Origin: Aphanocapsa lilacina HA4352-LM1
GTDB taxonomy: Bacteria; Cyanobacteriota; Cyanobacteriia; Gloeobacterales; Gloeobacteraceae
Assembly (NCBI GenBank): GCA_019359725.1
Contig: JAHHGR010000032.1
Span: 1-48,078, forward strand
Direction: 5' to 3'
Length of the DNA: 48,078 nt
The translations under genes and the position numbers were made by a program. Under the pieces are notes generated by a model. That model was not told the origin of the DNA, ran no database searches, and saw only the letters and a list, made by a program, of their open reading frames with translations. This document shows positions 18,147 to 26,723 of this stretch, piece by piece; position 1 is the stretch's first letter, and each line of letters starts with the position of its first letter.

Positions 18147-19090
18147 TGTTGCTCTCCTGCCATTCAGGCCATCGTCAGTGCAAAAAAATACGCAAACGGC
18201 CTCCCTTTCGAGAGACCGTTCAAGCGCACTCAGAGGTGTCGTCTCAAGCAGCCCGCCGCGGCTCTTAAACCGCATCCAGCAGGAAACTTCTCCCTGCTTT
18301 ACTCTGTGCTCTTCGATTTGCAAGTGTTTACAAAGTAACTACGTGTTTTCGCGTAGTCAGTATCACAGAGCACAGAGGCATCGAAAAACGTGGAATAGCT
18401 AACTTTCAACCCCAGGGATCGGTAGAAGCTCACTGTTTTGGATTAAGTGTGAAGCAGATAACGCGTTTGCATTGTTCCTACCCCCTGGTGCCATCCAAAC
18501 TTTTGATGCCCAAAAGCCGCTTTTCAGGTACAAAAGCGCTCGCGAGCGACGGGATCCTCTGCTTAGACAGATTAGCAAATCCAGTTAGTAGTTAAGTGCT
18601 AATTTTTATAACGGGCTTGCGTCGTATACCTAACGTTTGATAAGGTTCTGGCTGTTAATACTTCGTTTTTCTCGCAGGATTGTGTCGAGAGGCCGCAGCT
18701 TGTTCATCCTAGCTGCCTACGTGAAGGAGTGTGTGCTCGCTGGACCGGTTTGGCAGGTGCCTTCTGAAGCACCCTCCACTGCTAGGTTCCAGGCTTATTG
18801 GACTTTCGGCATGGGTGACCTCTGAGCTTTGCCCCCTTCAAGTATGCTAGTTTGCCTCTATAGTCAAATTTGATGGTTCTGTGGGCTCTTCTGGATGATT
18901 GGTCGCTTCGGAGTGTGTTCTTTCAACAGCCTCTCAGCCACTGGAAGGTCCCCAGGTAATCCCTGCCCGCGCGAGAGGCATTTTTACAATCATAGCAAGC
19001 CACGCGCTTCGGAGCCGGTCATCCTCAGCGGAGAGGTGGGCGAGCATCTTTCTTTCGAGCACTTCTAGGGCCTCAGGCCGGGAAAGAGTT
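18147..19090. promoter_or_regulatory. 0.9 kb leader/intergenic region of the exopolysaccharide block
   Basis: No supported gene. The first 250 bases upstream of the export gene contain a nested inverted repeat, listed separately. Further out are a 12-bp palindrome at 18537-18548 (CGCTCGCGAGCG) and a 7-bp repeat ATTAGCA/TGCTAAT at 18571-18603. The region is richer in A+T than its neighbours. It should carry the main promoter of the polysaccharide genes and that of the divergent gene at 19091. Confidence 0.55.
18302..18377 (-). repeat. Nested inverted repeat in the exopolysaccharide leader
   Basis: Two perfect 11-bp arms (CTCTGTGCTCT at 18302-18312 and AGAGCACAGAG at 18367-18377) enclose a second, smaller hairpin (ACTACG at 18338-18343, CGTAGT at 18352-18357). 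The structure lies 156-231 bases upstream of the export gene start. It could fold in the 5' leader RNA or act as a DNA operator. There is no T run, so a simple terminator is unlikely. Confidence 0.6.
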
Positions 19091-19483
19091 ATGCCGGGCA
19101 AGCGCAGCAAGCGAGGTAAGGTCGATCGGTTCCACTGCCCCCATTGCGAGGCCCGTCTGTGGCGCCTCGGTAGCCAGAAGTACCACCTGTTCTACACCCA
19201 CCTTTCGGAGATGACCGCAGAGGGTGGGATTCCACGCAAGCAGGCTGCTTTGCTCATCAGCCAGAAGGGCGAGTACGTCGATAACTGCGCGTGGTTGGAG
19301 GAGTTTTTTTGCGGCGAGCACGGCAAGATGTGGATGCTGGTGCGCCAGAGCAGCGAAGGCGTGCTTACCGCAACAGTGCCTTCTGAACACGACTGGAAGC
19401 GCACTACCGGTACGCTTTTTCCCAACCGGCCCAATCCTTCCGTCAGTGAGTTTACCTACCGAATGAGCCGAGGAGCCGGCTAG
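19091..19483 (+). CDS. Conserved cyanobacterial protein with putative zinc-binding CxxC
   Basis: Small soluble protein of 130 residues and unknown function. A basic N-terminus (MPGKRSKRGK) is followed by a possible zinc knuckle (RFHCPHCEARLWRLG) with nearby histidines (YHLFYTH), and the end is TYRMSRGAG. From memory, proteins with the segments EEFFCGEHGKMWMLV and NPSVSEFTYRMSR are widespread in cyanobacteria, but no function is attached to them. The frame extends to 18899, but the ATG at 19091 follows GGAAAG and starts at the conserved part. It is convergent with the next gene, their ends 12 bases apart. Confidence 0.75.
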   Translation: MPGKRSKRGKVDRFHCPHCEARLWRLGSQKYHLFYTHLSEMTAEGGIPRKQAALLISQKGEYVDNCAWLEEFFCGEHGKMWMLVRQSSEGVLTATVPSEHDWKRTTGTLFPNRPNPSVSEFTYRMSRGAG

Positions 19484-19495
19484 CGGCAGGCATCG

Positions 19496-20323
19496 CTAGT
19501 TGACCGAGCGCACCTGCGATTCGTAGAGAGCGTGGGCCTCGTAGAACCATTCAAACAAGGTGTTCAGTGCCCGCTGGTTGAGTCCTGCGACCTCAAGGTC
19601 ATCCGCCTCAAGCAAAGCCTGGGTGACATGCAGGCAAAGATGAGCGGCGTCGCGCAGGTGGGTGAAGTTGACGCGACCGCGCACCTGGGCAGCGCGCGAA
19701 TTTTCTAGTTGCAGATCGAGCCAGCTTCCCGGTGGCACGAGCAGCCGAATTTTGCGGGCCGGGTCGCTCATAAACTGCAGCCCCTGCCACCGGGCGCGCT
19801 CGTCGAGGTTGTCGGCACTCTTAAGAGGCACAGGCCCCCCCTGGCGGTTAAGCATCGAGCGCAGTGTCTGGCGGATAGAGACTAGCTCGCTATGCTCCGG
19901 AAAAGCCGCCAGCTGTTCTTCGACGATATCGACCAACCGGCGCAAATAGGGTTGGGACTCTGCAACGTAGGTTTCAAAGCTGTGGGGTTTTTCGATGAGA
20001 TAGAGCAGCGTGACCCCTACCCGATAAAGCTGATCCAGTACAAATCGCGATGCTACCGTGTCGCGATAGACCTCCAGGGCAGTATGGGAGTAGTAATGGC
20101 GGACCATACGGGCAAAGAGGGCAGCCACAGTCACATTCAAGGTGTTCGGCTCTTTGTAGCGTTGCACAGCGGCCTCGACCCGCTCGAGCTGCCTGTGCAG
20201 AATCCGGGCGGATTTTAGGAATGCTTTGGCCAGGCCTGCCTCCGTCCGCTCCAACTTGCGTAGTTCGGGCAAGTTGAGCCTGTGGGAACCGGCTTGAAGG
20301 TTCTGGGTATACTCTTGAGACAC
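19496..20323 (-). CDS. Hypothetical all-helical protein
   Basis: Protein of 275 residues with no recognised family, signal peptide or membrane segment. Leu/Ala/Glu/Arg-rich sequence suggests an all-alpha fold, with a likely coiled coil early (LHRQLERVEAAVQRY). The middle has paired His/Tyr (MVRHYYSHTALEVY), loosely like DUF5677-type proteins, but the match is too weak to name. It is transcribed away from the gene at 20484 across a 160-base gap. Confidence 0.65.
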   Translation of the reverse strand: MSQEYTQNLQAGSHRLNLPELRKLERTEAGLAKAFLKSARILHRQLERVEAAVQRYKEPNTLNVTVAALFARMVRHYYSHTALEVYRDTVASRFVLDQLYRVGVTLLYLIEKPHSFETYVAESQPYLRRLVDIVEEQLAAFPEHSELVSIRQTLRSMLNRQGGPVPLKSADNLDERARWQGLQFMSDPARKIRLLVPPGSWLDLQLENSRAAQVRGRVNFTHLRDAAHLCLHVTQALLEADDLEVAGLNQRALNTLFEWFYEAHALYESQVRSVN

Positions 20324-20483
20324 AGATAAAGTGAAAGTGTAGGATGGCAGCCCTTATATAGTAGCGGTCCGGGGCGCTTCGCTATAGTCCGCAGCAAATT
20401 GATACATACCGTTAACCTGGAACTCGCTCCACAGGTACCGGTCCTATCCTGTACGTAGGCAATGGTCAAACAGCGAGGCAACC

Positions 20484-20963
20484 GTGAGCTATACCCAGCA
20501 GTTGGCACACTTGAGCGCCATGGACTACGTGGTTGTCGGAGTGGCTCTGTGCTACCAGAAAAATGCGGAGGGCAAAACCGATCCCGTGCGCGTGGTGGAG
20601 CCTATCCCGGCGACCGCGCTCGAGGCGATGAGCCGCGGCAACCGTACCTCCTACCTCAAGATTTATGCCACCACGCTCGGTGCGGTCATTGTCGATCAGC
20701 GTCCGGTGCTACCTACGGACATTCTGGGCGAAGATGCCCGTGTCTGCCACGATTTTCTGGGCCGCACCCAGGCGGCCGCCCGCACCTACAAAGCCAAAAG
20801 CGACCTGCGCCTGGTGCCTGTGGGGGAGGTTTGCACTCCTGAAATGGGGCAATTCCGGCTTCACTATGATCCTGCCTTCCGCCGCATTCTGGGGGGGGAG
20901 CGGCTCATCAGCGACAGCGACAACGTCAAGCAGCACAGCCACACCCACAAAACGCTGGTTTGA
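20484..20963 (+). CDS. Conserved hypothetical protein (cyanobacterial type)
   Basis: Soluble protein of 159 residues, function unknown. It has a compact core (MDYVVVGVALCYQKNAEGKT, then LKIYATTLGAVIVDQRPVLP) and a His-rich tail (KQHSHTHKTLV). The GTG at 20484 is taken because GAGG lies just upstream; an ATG at 20520 is possible. Its stop abuts the GTG start of the integrase-like gene, so the two are probably co-transcribed. No signal peptide or membrane helix is seen. Confidence 0.7.
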   Translation: MSYTQQLAHLSAMDYVVVGVALCYQKNAEGKTDPVRVVEPIPATALEAMSRGNRTSYLKIYATTLGAVIVDQRPVLPTDILGEDARVCHDFLGRTQAAARTYKAKSDLRLVPVGEVCTPEMGQFRLHYDPAFRRILGGERLISDSDNVKQHSHTHKTLV

Positions 20964-21827
20964 GTGGACGGGGCGGGCGTGAGTTGCCTTGACGATTTTT
21001 GGGATTATCTGGAGCGCGAACGTCGGCTGCAGCCTGCCACCTGCCGGGCCTACCGCTGCGATCTCAAGCAATGGTTCGGCTATCTCCAAACAGCCAATCC
21101 CCTCGAAGCGCGGCCGGAGCAGTTGCGCAGCTATCTTGTCCAGCTTGGCGATCGGGGGATCGGTCCCGGCACGTTGCGCCGCAAGCGCAGCAGCCTGCGG
21201 GTGTTCTATGGGTATTGGCACCGGCAGGGCGCCATCGCTGCCGATCCGGCTGCGGCTTTGCCGACAGAGACCTCGCGTGGGCCTGGGCTGCGGCCGTTGC
21301 GCCCGCAGCAATTGGAAGTCCTGCTGGGTGCGGTGGGCGATGACGCCTTCGATGTCTGCCATCGGGCCTTGATCCTGGCCCTGTATGCGGGTGGATTGCG
21401 TTCAGCGGAGGTGAGTGCAGCCAATTTGGAGAACCTGGACTGGGAGCGAGCGCTGTGGCGGCTGCCGCAACGCGACGTCCTGTTGGATCCGCGCTTGTAT
21501 GCTGCCCTTCTGGACTACCTTCGGTGTGGTAGGCCAGGTTTGGCGACCAGTATCGCCGAGCGGGCTTTGTTTATCTCTCGGCGCGGTCATCGCTTGAGCG
21601 TGCGTGCCCTGCAGGCGCACCTGTCCCGCTGCGGAGTCACTGCACAGCAGCTGCGCCACAGCTACGCCGCCCACCTGCTGGAGGGGGGAGCCGATCCGGT
21701 AGACGTGCAGGCGCTGCTGGGCCTGCGCTCGACCCAGGCTGCTGCAGGCCGACAAAGCAACGCCGCCCAGGGCCTTCGGCGCGTCTACGATCTGGCCCAT
21801 CCGCGCAGCGGTCTGCACAAAAGATAA
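20964..21827 (+). CDS. Xer-like tyrosine recombinase fold protein lacking catalytic residues
   Basis: Protein of 287 residues with the full layout of XerC/XerD: an N-terminal SAM-like DNA-binding domain (LERERRLQPATCRAYRCDL) and a C-terminal catalytic fold (ALYAGGLRSAEVSAANL, then QLRHSYAAHLLEGGADPVDV, ending VYDLAHPRSG). By hand alignment with XerD the first Arg (GGLRSAE) and second Arg (LRHSY) are kept. The first His of HxxR is Gln, the His in LLGH is Leu (LLGLRS), and the Tyr nucleophile position is Arg (AAGRQSN). No clear hairpin Lys is seen. It is therefore probably not a recombinase but a DNA-binding relative. The length is normal, and an alternative GTG start lies at 20979. Confidence 0.82.
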   Translation: MDGAGVSCLDDFWDYLERERRLQPATCRAYRCDLKQWFGYLQTANPLEARPEQLRSYLVQLGDRGIGPGTLRRKRSSLRVFYGYWHRQGAIAADPAAALPTETSRGPGLRPLRPQQLEVLLGAVGDDAFDVCHRALILALYAGGLRSAEVSAANLENLDWERALWRLPQRDVLLDPRLYAALLDYLRCGRPGLATSIAERALFISRRGHRLSVRALQAHLSRCGVTAQQLRHSYAAHLLEGGADPVDVQALLGLRSTQAAAGRQSNAAQGLRRVYDLAHPRSGLHKR

Positions 21828-21836
21828 CCGACACAA

Positions 21837-21866
21837 AGGCCCGTTCTTGAAAAGAAGAAACGGCCT
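21837..21866. terminator. Possible bidirectional terminator between integrase-like gene and pstB
   Basis: An inverted repeat AGGCCCGTT / AACGGCCT (one bulged C) encloses a 13-base loop in the 72-base gap between the convergent integrase-like and pstB genes. It lacks a clean T run on either strand, so efficiency is doubtful. Confidence 0.5.
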
Positions 21867-21899
21867 GGATTATCAATTGTCAACTCTGCGCGGTGTGCA

Positions 21900-22706
21900 T
21901 CAACCGAAGCGACCGGAGATATAATCCTCGGTGCGCTTGTCTTTAGGAGAGAAGAAGATCTCCTTGGTGGGACCATTTTCGACCAGTTGGCCGATGCGGC
22001 TCTCGTCGGTGTTGAAAAAGAGGGTGTTCTGGGAGACGCGGCCCGCCTGCTGCATGTTGTGGGTCACGATGATAATCGTAAACTGATCGCGCAGTGTCTC
22101 GATGAGTTCTTCGATGCGCAGCGTAGCGATCGGGTCGAGGGCCGAGCACGGTTCGTCCATCAAGAGCACGTCGGGATTGACCGCCAGGGAGCGGGCGATG
22201 CACAGGCGCTGTTGCTGGCCGCCCGAAAGACCGAGGGCCGAAGTCTTGACTTTGTCTTTGACTTCGTTCCAGAGGGCGGCTCTGCGCAGGCTCGTCTCGA
22301 CGATTTCGTCGTAATTGCCCTTAAATCCAAACACCCGCGGCCCGTAGGTGATATTGTCGTAGATGGTCATCGGAAACGGGTTGGGCCGCTGGAAGACCAT
22401 ACCGACGCGGCGGCGCAGACGGGTGATGTTGACTTTGGGATCGTAAATGTTTTGACCGAACAGTTCGATCTGCCCGTCGATGCGTACCTTAGTCTCCGCC
22501 TCGGCGATGCGGTTGAGGGCCTTGATAAAGGTGGATTTGCCACAGCCGGAGGGACCGATAATCGCCGTGACCGACTTGGCGGGAAGATCGACGCTGATAT
22601 TATCCAGGGCCTTTTTGGTGCCGTAGAAAAAGGCCATGTTGCGCACTTTATAGGCGGTAACGGCCTTGGTGGGAACCTGATCGGCTTGAAGCTGCTCGCT
22701 GCTCAT
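21900..22706 (-). CDS. pstB: Phosphate ABC transporter ATP-binding protein PstB
   Basis: ATPase of the high-affinity phosphate importer, 268 residues, acting at the cytoplasmic face with PstA and PstC. It has Walker [11 protein letters not shown], the PstB-typical segment [19 protein letters not shown], signature [16 protein letters not shown], Walker [14 protein letters not shown] and the H-loop [14 protein letters not shown]. Length and motifs are canonical. It is the last gene of a four-gene operon behind a Pho box, 18 bases after pstA. Confidence 0.97.
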   Translation of the reverse strand: MSSEQLQADQVPTKAVTAYKVRNMAFFYGTKKALDNISVDLPAKSVTAIIGPSGCGKSTFIKALNRIAEAETKVRIDGQIELFGQNIYDPKVNITRLRRRVGMVFQRPNPFPMTIYDNITYGPRVFGFKGNYDEIVETSLRRAALWNEVKDKVKTSALGLSGGQQQRLCIARSLAVNPDVLLMDEPCSALDPIATLRIEELIETLRDQFTIIIVTHNMQQAGRVSQNTLFFNTDESRIGQLVENGPTKEIFFSPKDKRTEDYISGRFG

Positions 22707-22724
22707 GGCGGAAGTATCCCAATT

Positions 22725-23612
22725 TTAGAAACGACGACGGAAGACATAGCGGGAGATGATGCTGATGGCCAGCACCAAGATCAGTAGCAGGAGGGAAGCT
22801 CCCCACGCCTTGCGCTGCAGATCTGCGTAGGGTGTGGTCGCGTAGTTAAAGATTAACACCGCCAGCGAAGCGGTCGGCTGGCCCACCTTGTCGATCCAGT
22901 ACTGGCTGAACAGCGCGGTAAACAGCAGCGGTGCCGTCTCACCGGCGGCGCGGGAGACCGCGAGCATCACGCCGGTGATGATCCCCGGCAGGGCCGCCGG
23001 GACGATCACTCGGGCAGTCGTGTTAAAGCGATCGGCTCCCAGCCCCAGCGAGCCCAGACGCAACTCCCAGGGCACCAGTTTGAGCGCTTCTTCGGTCGTG
23101 CGCACGATGATGGGCAGCATCAAGATGGCGAGGGCGAAGCCTCCCGCGTAAGCCGAGAAGGTCTTGGTGGAGAGCACCACCACGCCGTAGGCGAATACAC
23201 CAATGACGATCGAAGGCACACCGGCCAGAACGTTGACCCCGAAGCGGATCACTTCAATGATCCCCCGATCGTCGCGGGCGTACTCAGAAAGAAAAATACC
23301 CGAAAGTACCCCGAAGGGGACGCTGATCAGTGCGGCAATTCCCACCATCAGCAGCGTGCCCTGAATGGCGTTGCCGAAGCCGCCACCGGGGGTGCCGGCC
23401 GGGGCGGGCAACTTGGTGAAGATGTCCGGGCTCAAGGAGGTGAACCCCTGGATGAGCACGTAAATCAGCACCGAGAAAAGCGGGATGATCGCAAAGAACG
23501 TAAAGACGACCGACAGGGTGGTCATGCTGGTCGTAAACAGCGCCCGCCCCGGTTCGAGCGGGCTTGTCAGATCGTCGGAAACCGGCTGTTCGGGCCTAAG
23601 GGAGGTTGTCAT
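22725..23612 (-). CDS. pstA: Phosphate ABC transporter permease PstA
   Basis: Inner-membrane permease of the phosphate importer, 295 residues with about six hydrophobic helices. It has the typical early GGGFGNAIQGTLLMVGIAAL, the coupling-helix region with EEALKLVPWELRLGSLGLGA, and ITGVMLAVSRAAGETAPLLF, the binding-protein-dependent transport signature. It begins 6 bases after the pstC stop and partners with PstC. No odd features. Confidence 0.96.
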   Translation of the reverse strand: MTTSLRPEQPVSDDLTSPLEPGRALFTTSMTTLSVVFTFFAIIPLFSVLIYVLIQGFTSLSPDIFTKLPAPAGTPGGGFGNAIQGTLLMVGIAALISVPFGVLSGIFLSEYARDDRGIIEVIRFGVNVLAGVPSIVIGVFAYGVVVLSTKTFSAYAGGFALAILMLPIIVRTTEEALKLVPWELRLGSLGLGADRFNTTARVIVPAALPGIITGVMLAVSRAAGETAPLLFTALFSQYWIDKVGQPTASLAVLIFNYATTPYADLQRKAWGASLLLLILVLAISIISRYVFRRRF

Positions 23613-23618
23613 GGCGGT

Positions 23619-24596
23619 TTAGTTGCGCTCCAGCGAGACTCTGCGCACGATCAACTCGGCGACGATATTGACCAACAGCGTGATCACAAACAGCAGCAGA
23701 GCTGCGAAAAACAGCGCGCCGATGTGCACCGCTGTGTTGGCCTCAGCAAACTCGTTCGCCAGCAAAGCAGCGATCGTGTAGGCAGGGGCAAAGATCGACG
23801 TGTCGATTTGCGGCGTGTTACCGATGACCATGGTGACGGCCATCGTCTCGCCCAGGGCGCGGCCAAGGCCCAGGATGCAGGCGCCGACGACCCCCGAGGA
23901 GGCCGCAGGCAGGAGCACCCGGAAAATCGTCTCCCAGCGGGTGGCGCCGAGGGCCAGCGAGCCGTTGCGCAGACTGCGCGGGATCGCCTTGAGCACATCG
24001 CGGCTGATGGAGGCGATGGTGGGCAAAATCATGATGGCCAGCAGCACGCCCGCCGTGAGCAGGCCCGGCCCATAGGGCACACCGAAGATCGATTTGCCGC
24101 CAATCTGGATCCAGCCCAGGGTTTGATTTAAAAACGTTTCGACCGCGCGGACGATCGGGATCATCACGAAGATACCCCACAGTCCATAGACGACGCTCGG
24201 AATGGCGGCGAGCAACTCGACCATGAAGGCGATGGGAGTGAGGATCCACTCCGGCAAGAAGTCCTCGGTCAAGAAGATCGCAATACCCAGGCCCACCGGC
24301 ACCGCCAGGAGCATGGCGATGGCGGAACTGGCGATTGTCCCAAAGACGAAGGTGAGCCCGCCAAACTCCTCGACGACCGGATCCCAGGTCGAGTTGACCA
24401 GAAAACCGAGGCCGAATTTGGAGATGGCGGGCATTGCATCGCGGGCGACCACGAACGCCATCCAGAAGAGGGTGCCGACGACGGCCAAAGCCGCCACCAG
24501 GAACACACCGCGGGCAATAGTGTCGGGTTGTAAAGAACCCCCGCCGGCGGTCAGGTTCTCGGGAGCTTCAAGCTGGTTCGATGGTTGCGTCTGCAT
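23619..24596 (-). CDS. pstC: Phosphate ABC transporter permease PstC
   Basis: Second inner-membrane permease of the phosphate importer, 325 residues. A cytoplasmic N-terminal tail is followed by about six membrane helices. Typical PstC segments are FGTIASSAIAMLLAVPVGLG, MVELLAAIPSVVYGLWGIF and LGLGRALGETMAVTMVIGNT. The 24-residue polar start is longer than in some relatives but has an ATG at the right place. It lies between pstS and pstA in the operon. Confidence 0.96.
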   Translation of the reverse strand: MQTQPSNQLEAPENLTAGGGSLQPDTIARGVFLVAALAVVGTLFWMAFVVARDAMPAISKFGLGFLVNSTWDPVVEEFGGLTFVFGTIASSAIAMLLAVPVGLGIAIFLTEDFLPEWILTPIAFMVELLAAIPSVVYGLWGIFVMIPIVRAVETFLNQTLGWIQIGGKSIFGVPYGPGLLTAGVLLAIMILPTIASISRDVLKAIPRSLRNGSLALGATRWETIFRVLLPAASSGVVGACILGLGRALGETMAVTMVIGNTPQIDTSIFAPAYTIAALLANEFAEANTAVHIGALFFAALLLFVITLLVNIVAELIVRRVSLERN

Positions 24597-24626
24597 GATT
24601 ATGAGATAGCGAGTGGTCAGCAGCGG

Positions 24627-25670
24627 TTATTTGAGCTGCTCGGCCGCCTTGATCACGTTCTTGGCGACGGCCGGAGGTATCGGGGTGTACTTGAGCGGCT
24701 CGACGTACTGTTGGCCCTCCGTCAAGGCCCAGGTGATGAACTTCTTCAGTTCGGCGGCCTTGGCCTTGTCGTTGCCTTCTTTGTACACCAGCAGCCAGGT
24801 GAGGCCAACGATCGGGTAGGAACTCGCCCCGTCCGGATCCTCGATGAAGACCCGGAAATTCTCCGGATACTTGGTACCTTCGAGGGCGGCTTCGGTCGAT
24901 TTCACCGTCGGCAGCACGAACTTGCCTTCGCGGTTTTCGACCGCGGCCACCGACAGGTTGTTTTCGGCAGCAAAGGCGTACTCAACGTAGCCGATGGCAC
25001 CGGGGGTCTGCTGCACCTGGGCGGCAACACCCTGGTTGCCCTTGCCGCCGATGCCGGTGGGCCAGTTCACCGAGGTGCCCTTGCCGACTTTCTCGGACCA
25101 ATCGGAGGATTTGATGGCCGACAGGTGGTTGGTGAAGATGAATGTCGTGCCGGAGCTGTCGGAGCGGCGCACCACGGCGATGGGCAGATCGGGCAGCTTG
25201 ACGTCGCGGTTGACCGAGGCGATGACCGGGTCGTTCCACTTGGTGACCTTGCCCAGGTAGATATCGGTCAAAACGACGCGCGTTAGCCGCAGTCCCGACT
25301 TCACACCGGGCAGATTGTAGGCAATTGCCACAGCACCGGCGGTCATGGGCAGCATCAGCATCTTCGAGGAACCGCCGACTTTGGCCAGTTGCTCGTCGTT
25401 CATCGCCGCGTCCGAGGCGCCAAAATCAACCGTTTTGTTGGTGATCTGGTTGATGCCGCCGCCGCTGCCAATACTTTGGTAGTTGATTTTGACATCGGGG
25501 TTCTTCTTGTTGTACTCGAAGAACCACTTTTCATAGAGGGGAGCCGGAAACGTCGCACCGGCACCGCTGAGGGTCAGCGCGTGGGCGATCTGGGTAAGCA
25601 GGGGAGAAGCGAGTGAAGCGAGGGCCGCCGTCGCTACAAAAGCCCTGCGGGTCCACTTGTTGGTCTGCAT
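24627..25670 (-). CDS. pstS: Phosphate-binding protein PstS
   Basis: Periplasmic phosphate-binding component, 347 residues. The N-terminus has a Tat-like signal (KWTRRAFVATAALASL) with twin arginines, cut near AHALTLSG. The mature part starts with the PstS signature LSGAGATFPAPLYEKWFFEY, followed by INYQSIGSGGGINQI and DFGASDAAMNDEQL, which line the phosphate pocket, and RRSDSSGTTFIFTNHLS. The frame opens at a TTG (25679); the ATG at 25670 is preferred. It is the first gene of the pst operon, preceded by a Pho box. Confidence 0.96.
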   Translation of the reverse strand: MQTNKWTRRAFVATAALASLASPLLTQIAHALTLSGAGATFPAPLYEKWFFEYNKKNPDVKINYQSIGSGGGINQITNKTVDFGASDAAMNDEQLAKVGGSSKMLMLPMTAGAVAIAYNLPGVKSGLRLTRVVLTDIYLGKVTKWNDPVIASVNRDVKLPDLPIAVVRRSDSSGTTFIFTNHLSAIKSSDWSEKVGKGTSVNWPTGIGGKGNQGVAAQVQQTPGAIGYVEYAFAAENNLSVAAVENREGKFVLPTVKSTEAALEGTKYPENFRVFIEDPDGASSYPIVGLTWLLVYKEGNDKAKAAELKKFITWALTEGQQYVEPLKYTPIPPAVAKNVIKAAEQLK

Positions 25671-25747
25671 GGGTCTCAACCTTTTTTGTCTGGGGAACGT
25701 TGTTGTCCAGCACAGTAAACACTAAGCGCCCCCAGGGTAACGAAATT

Positions 25748-25766
25748 TGATTAAGGTAAGGTTAAC
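25748..25766 (-). promoter_or_regulatory. Pho box (PhoB-type response regulator site) upstream of pstS
   Basis: On the minus strand, two 8-base repeats GTTAACCT and CTTAATCA are separated by 3 bases. They fit the cyanobacterial Pho-box pattern of 8-base TTAA-containing repeats 3 bases apart; a third repeat is degenerate. The site lies 77-96 bases upstream of the pstS start and implies phosphate-starvation control by a PhoB/SphR-type regulator. Confidence 0.75.
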
Positions 25767-25931
25767 AATAGTCAGGGAGCGCCCACACGCGGGTGGTGAC
25801 CGAATCGTTGGCATCACCTGCATTACAGGCGATGCGCAGGCAACGGGCGAGCGATGTGTCGCCGGCATACCGACATTTACGGTGTTCTGACGACGCGCGG
25901 CGGGCGGGGCGGGGGATGAAATAATGGAGCC

Positions 25932-26723
25932 ATGCGCATTCTTGTCAGCAACGACGACGGCATCCTCGCCCAGGGTATCCGCACTCTGGCCAATACCCTC
26001 CATCGCGCCGGTCATACTGTGACGGTGGTCTGCCCGGATCGCGAGCGCTCGGCCACGGGCCATGCCCTCACGATGCACAAGCCCCTGCGCGCCGAAGCGG
26101 TCGAAAACCTTTTCGAGCCGGGACTGGCGGCCTGGGCGATCAACGGCACCCCCTCCGACTCGGTGAAGCTGGGTCTTGACGCGCTACTGGGCGAACGACC
26201 CGACTTGGTAGTCTCGGGGATCAACTGCGGAGCGAATTTGGGCTCGGATGTCCTGTACTCGGGCACGGTCTCGGCGGCCATGGAAGGGACGATCGAAGGC
26301 TTACCGAGCATTGCCGTTTCGCTCGCGAGCCGCAGCCGCTGCGACTTTCAGCCGGCGGCCGATTTTTTGGTGCGCTTTGTGCGCGCTCTGGAGGTGCAGC
26401 CGCTGCCGGAGGCGTTCTTGCTCAACGTCAATGTGCCGGCCCTTCCGGAAAGTGAGATCCTCGGCGCGCGCGTCTGCCGTCTGGGGATGCGCCGCTACCG
26501 CGACCAGTTTGTCAAGCGCGTTGACCCGCGCGGGGTCAACTATTACTGGTTGGCCGGGGAGGTGATCGAATCGGAGGAAGCCCCCGACAGCGACGTGGTC
26601 GCCGTGGGCGAGGGGTGTATCGCGATCACCCCGCTCAAGTACGACCTCACCTACGAACCGGGGATCGGCTTGCTGGGCGCCCGGCAGTGGGAGAAAATTT
26701 TTGGTCCCCTCGCGGGCGGCTAA
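25932..26723 (+). CDS. surE: 5'/3'-nucleotidase SurE
   Basis: Metal-dependent nucleoside-monophosphate phosphatase, 263 residues, cytosolic. The start [19 protein letters not shown] carries the metal-binding Asp pair of Sur[33 protein letters not shown] and [20 protein letters not shown] are family motifs with the catalytic Asn and Ser. It is divergent from pstS and convergent with glmU, with a 4-base overlap of their stop regions. Confidence 0.97.
   Translation: MRILVSNDDGILAQGIRTLANTLHRAGHTVTVVCPDRERSATGHALTMHKPLRAEAVENLFEPGLAAWAINGTPSDSVKLGLDALLGERPDLVVSGINCGANLGSDVLYSGTVSAAMEGTIEGLPSIAVSLASRSRCDFQPAADFLVRFVRALEVQPLPEAFLLNVNVPALPESEILGARVCRLGMRRYRDQFVKRVDPRGVNYYWLAGEVIESEEAPDSDVVAVGEGCIAITPLKYDLTYEPGIGLLGARQWEKIFGPLAGG

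Noticed and set aside
18537..18548. 12-bp palindrome CGCTCGCGAGCG as terminator or operator
   Set aside because: No T run and no partner site; a self-complementary GC string is not rare in this genome.
18571..18605. ATTAGCA/TGCTAAT repeat followed by Ts as a terminator
   Set aside because: A+T-rich 7-bp stem with a 19-base loop would be unstable, and no gene ends nearby.
18637..18825. Short open frame in the exopolysaccharide leader
   Set aside because: No ribosome site, no family resemblance, compositionally like intergenic DNA.
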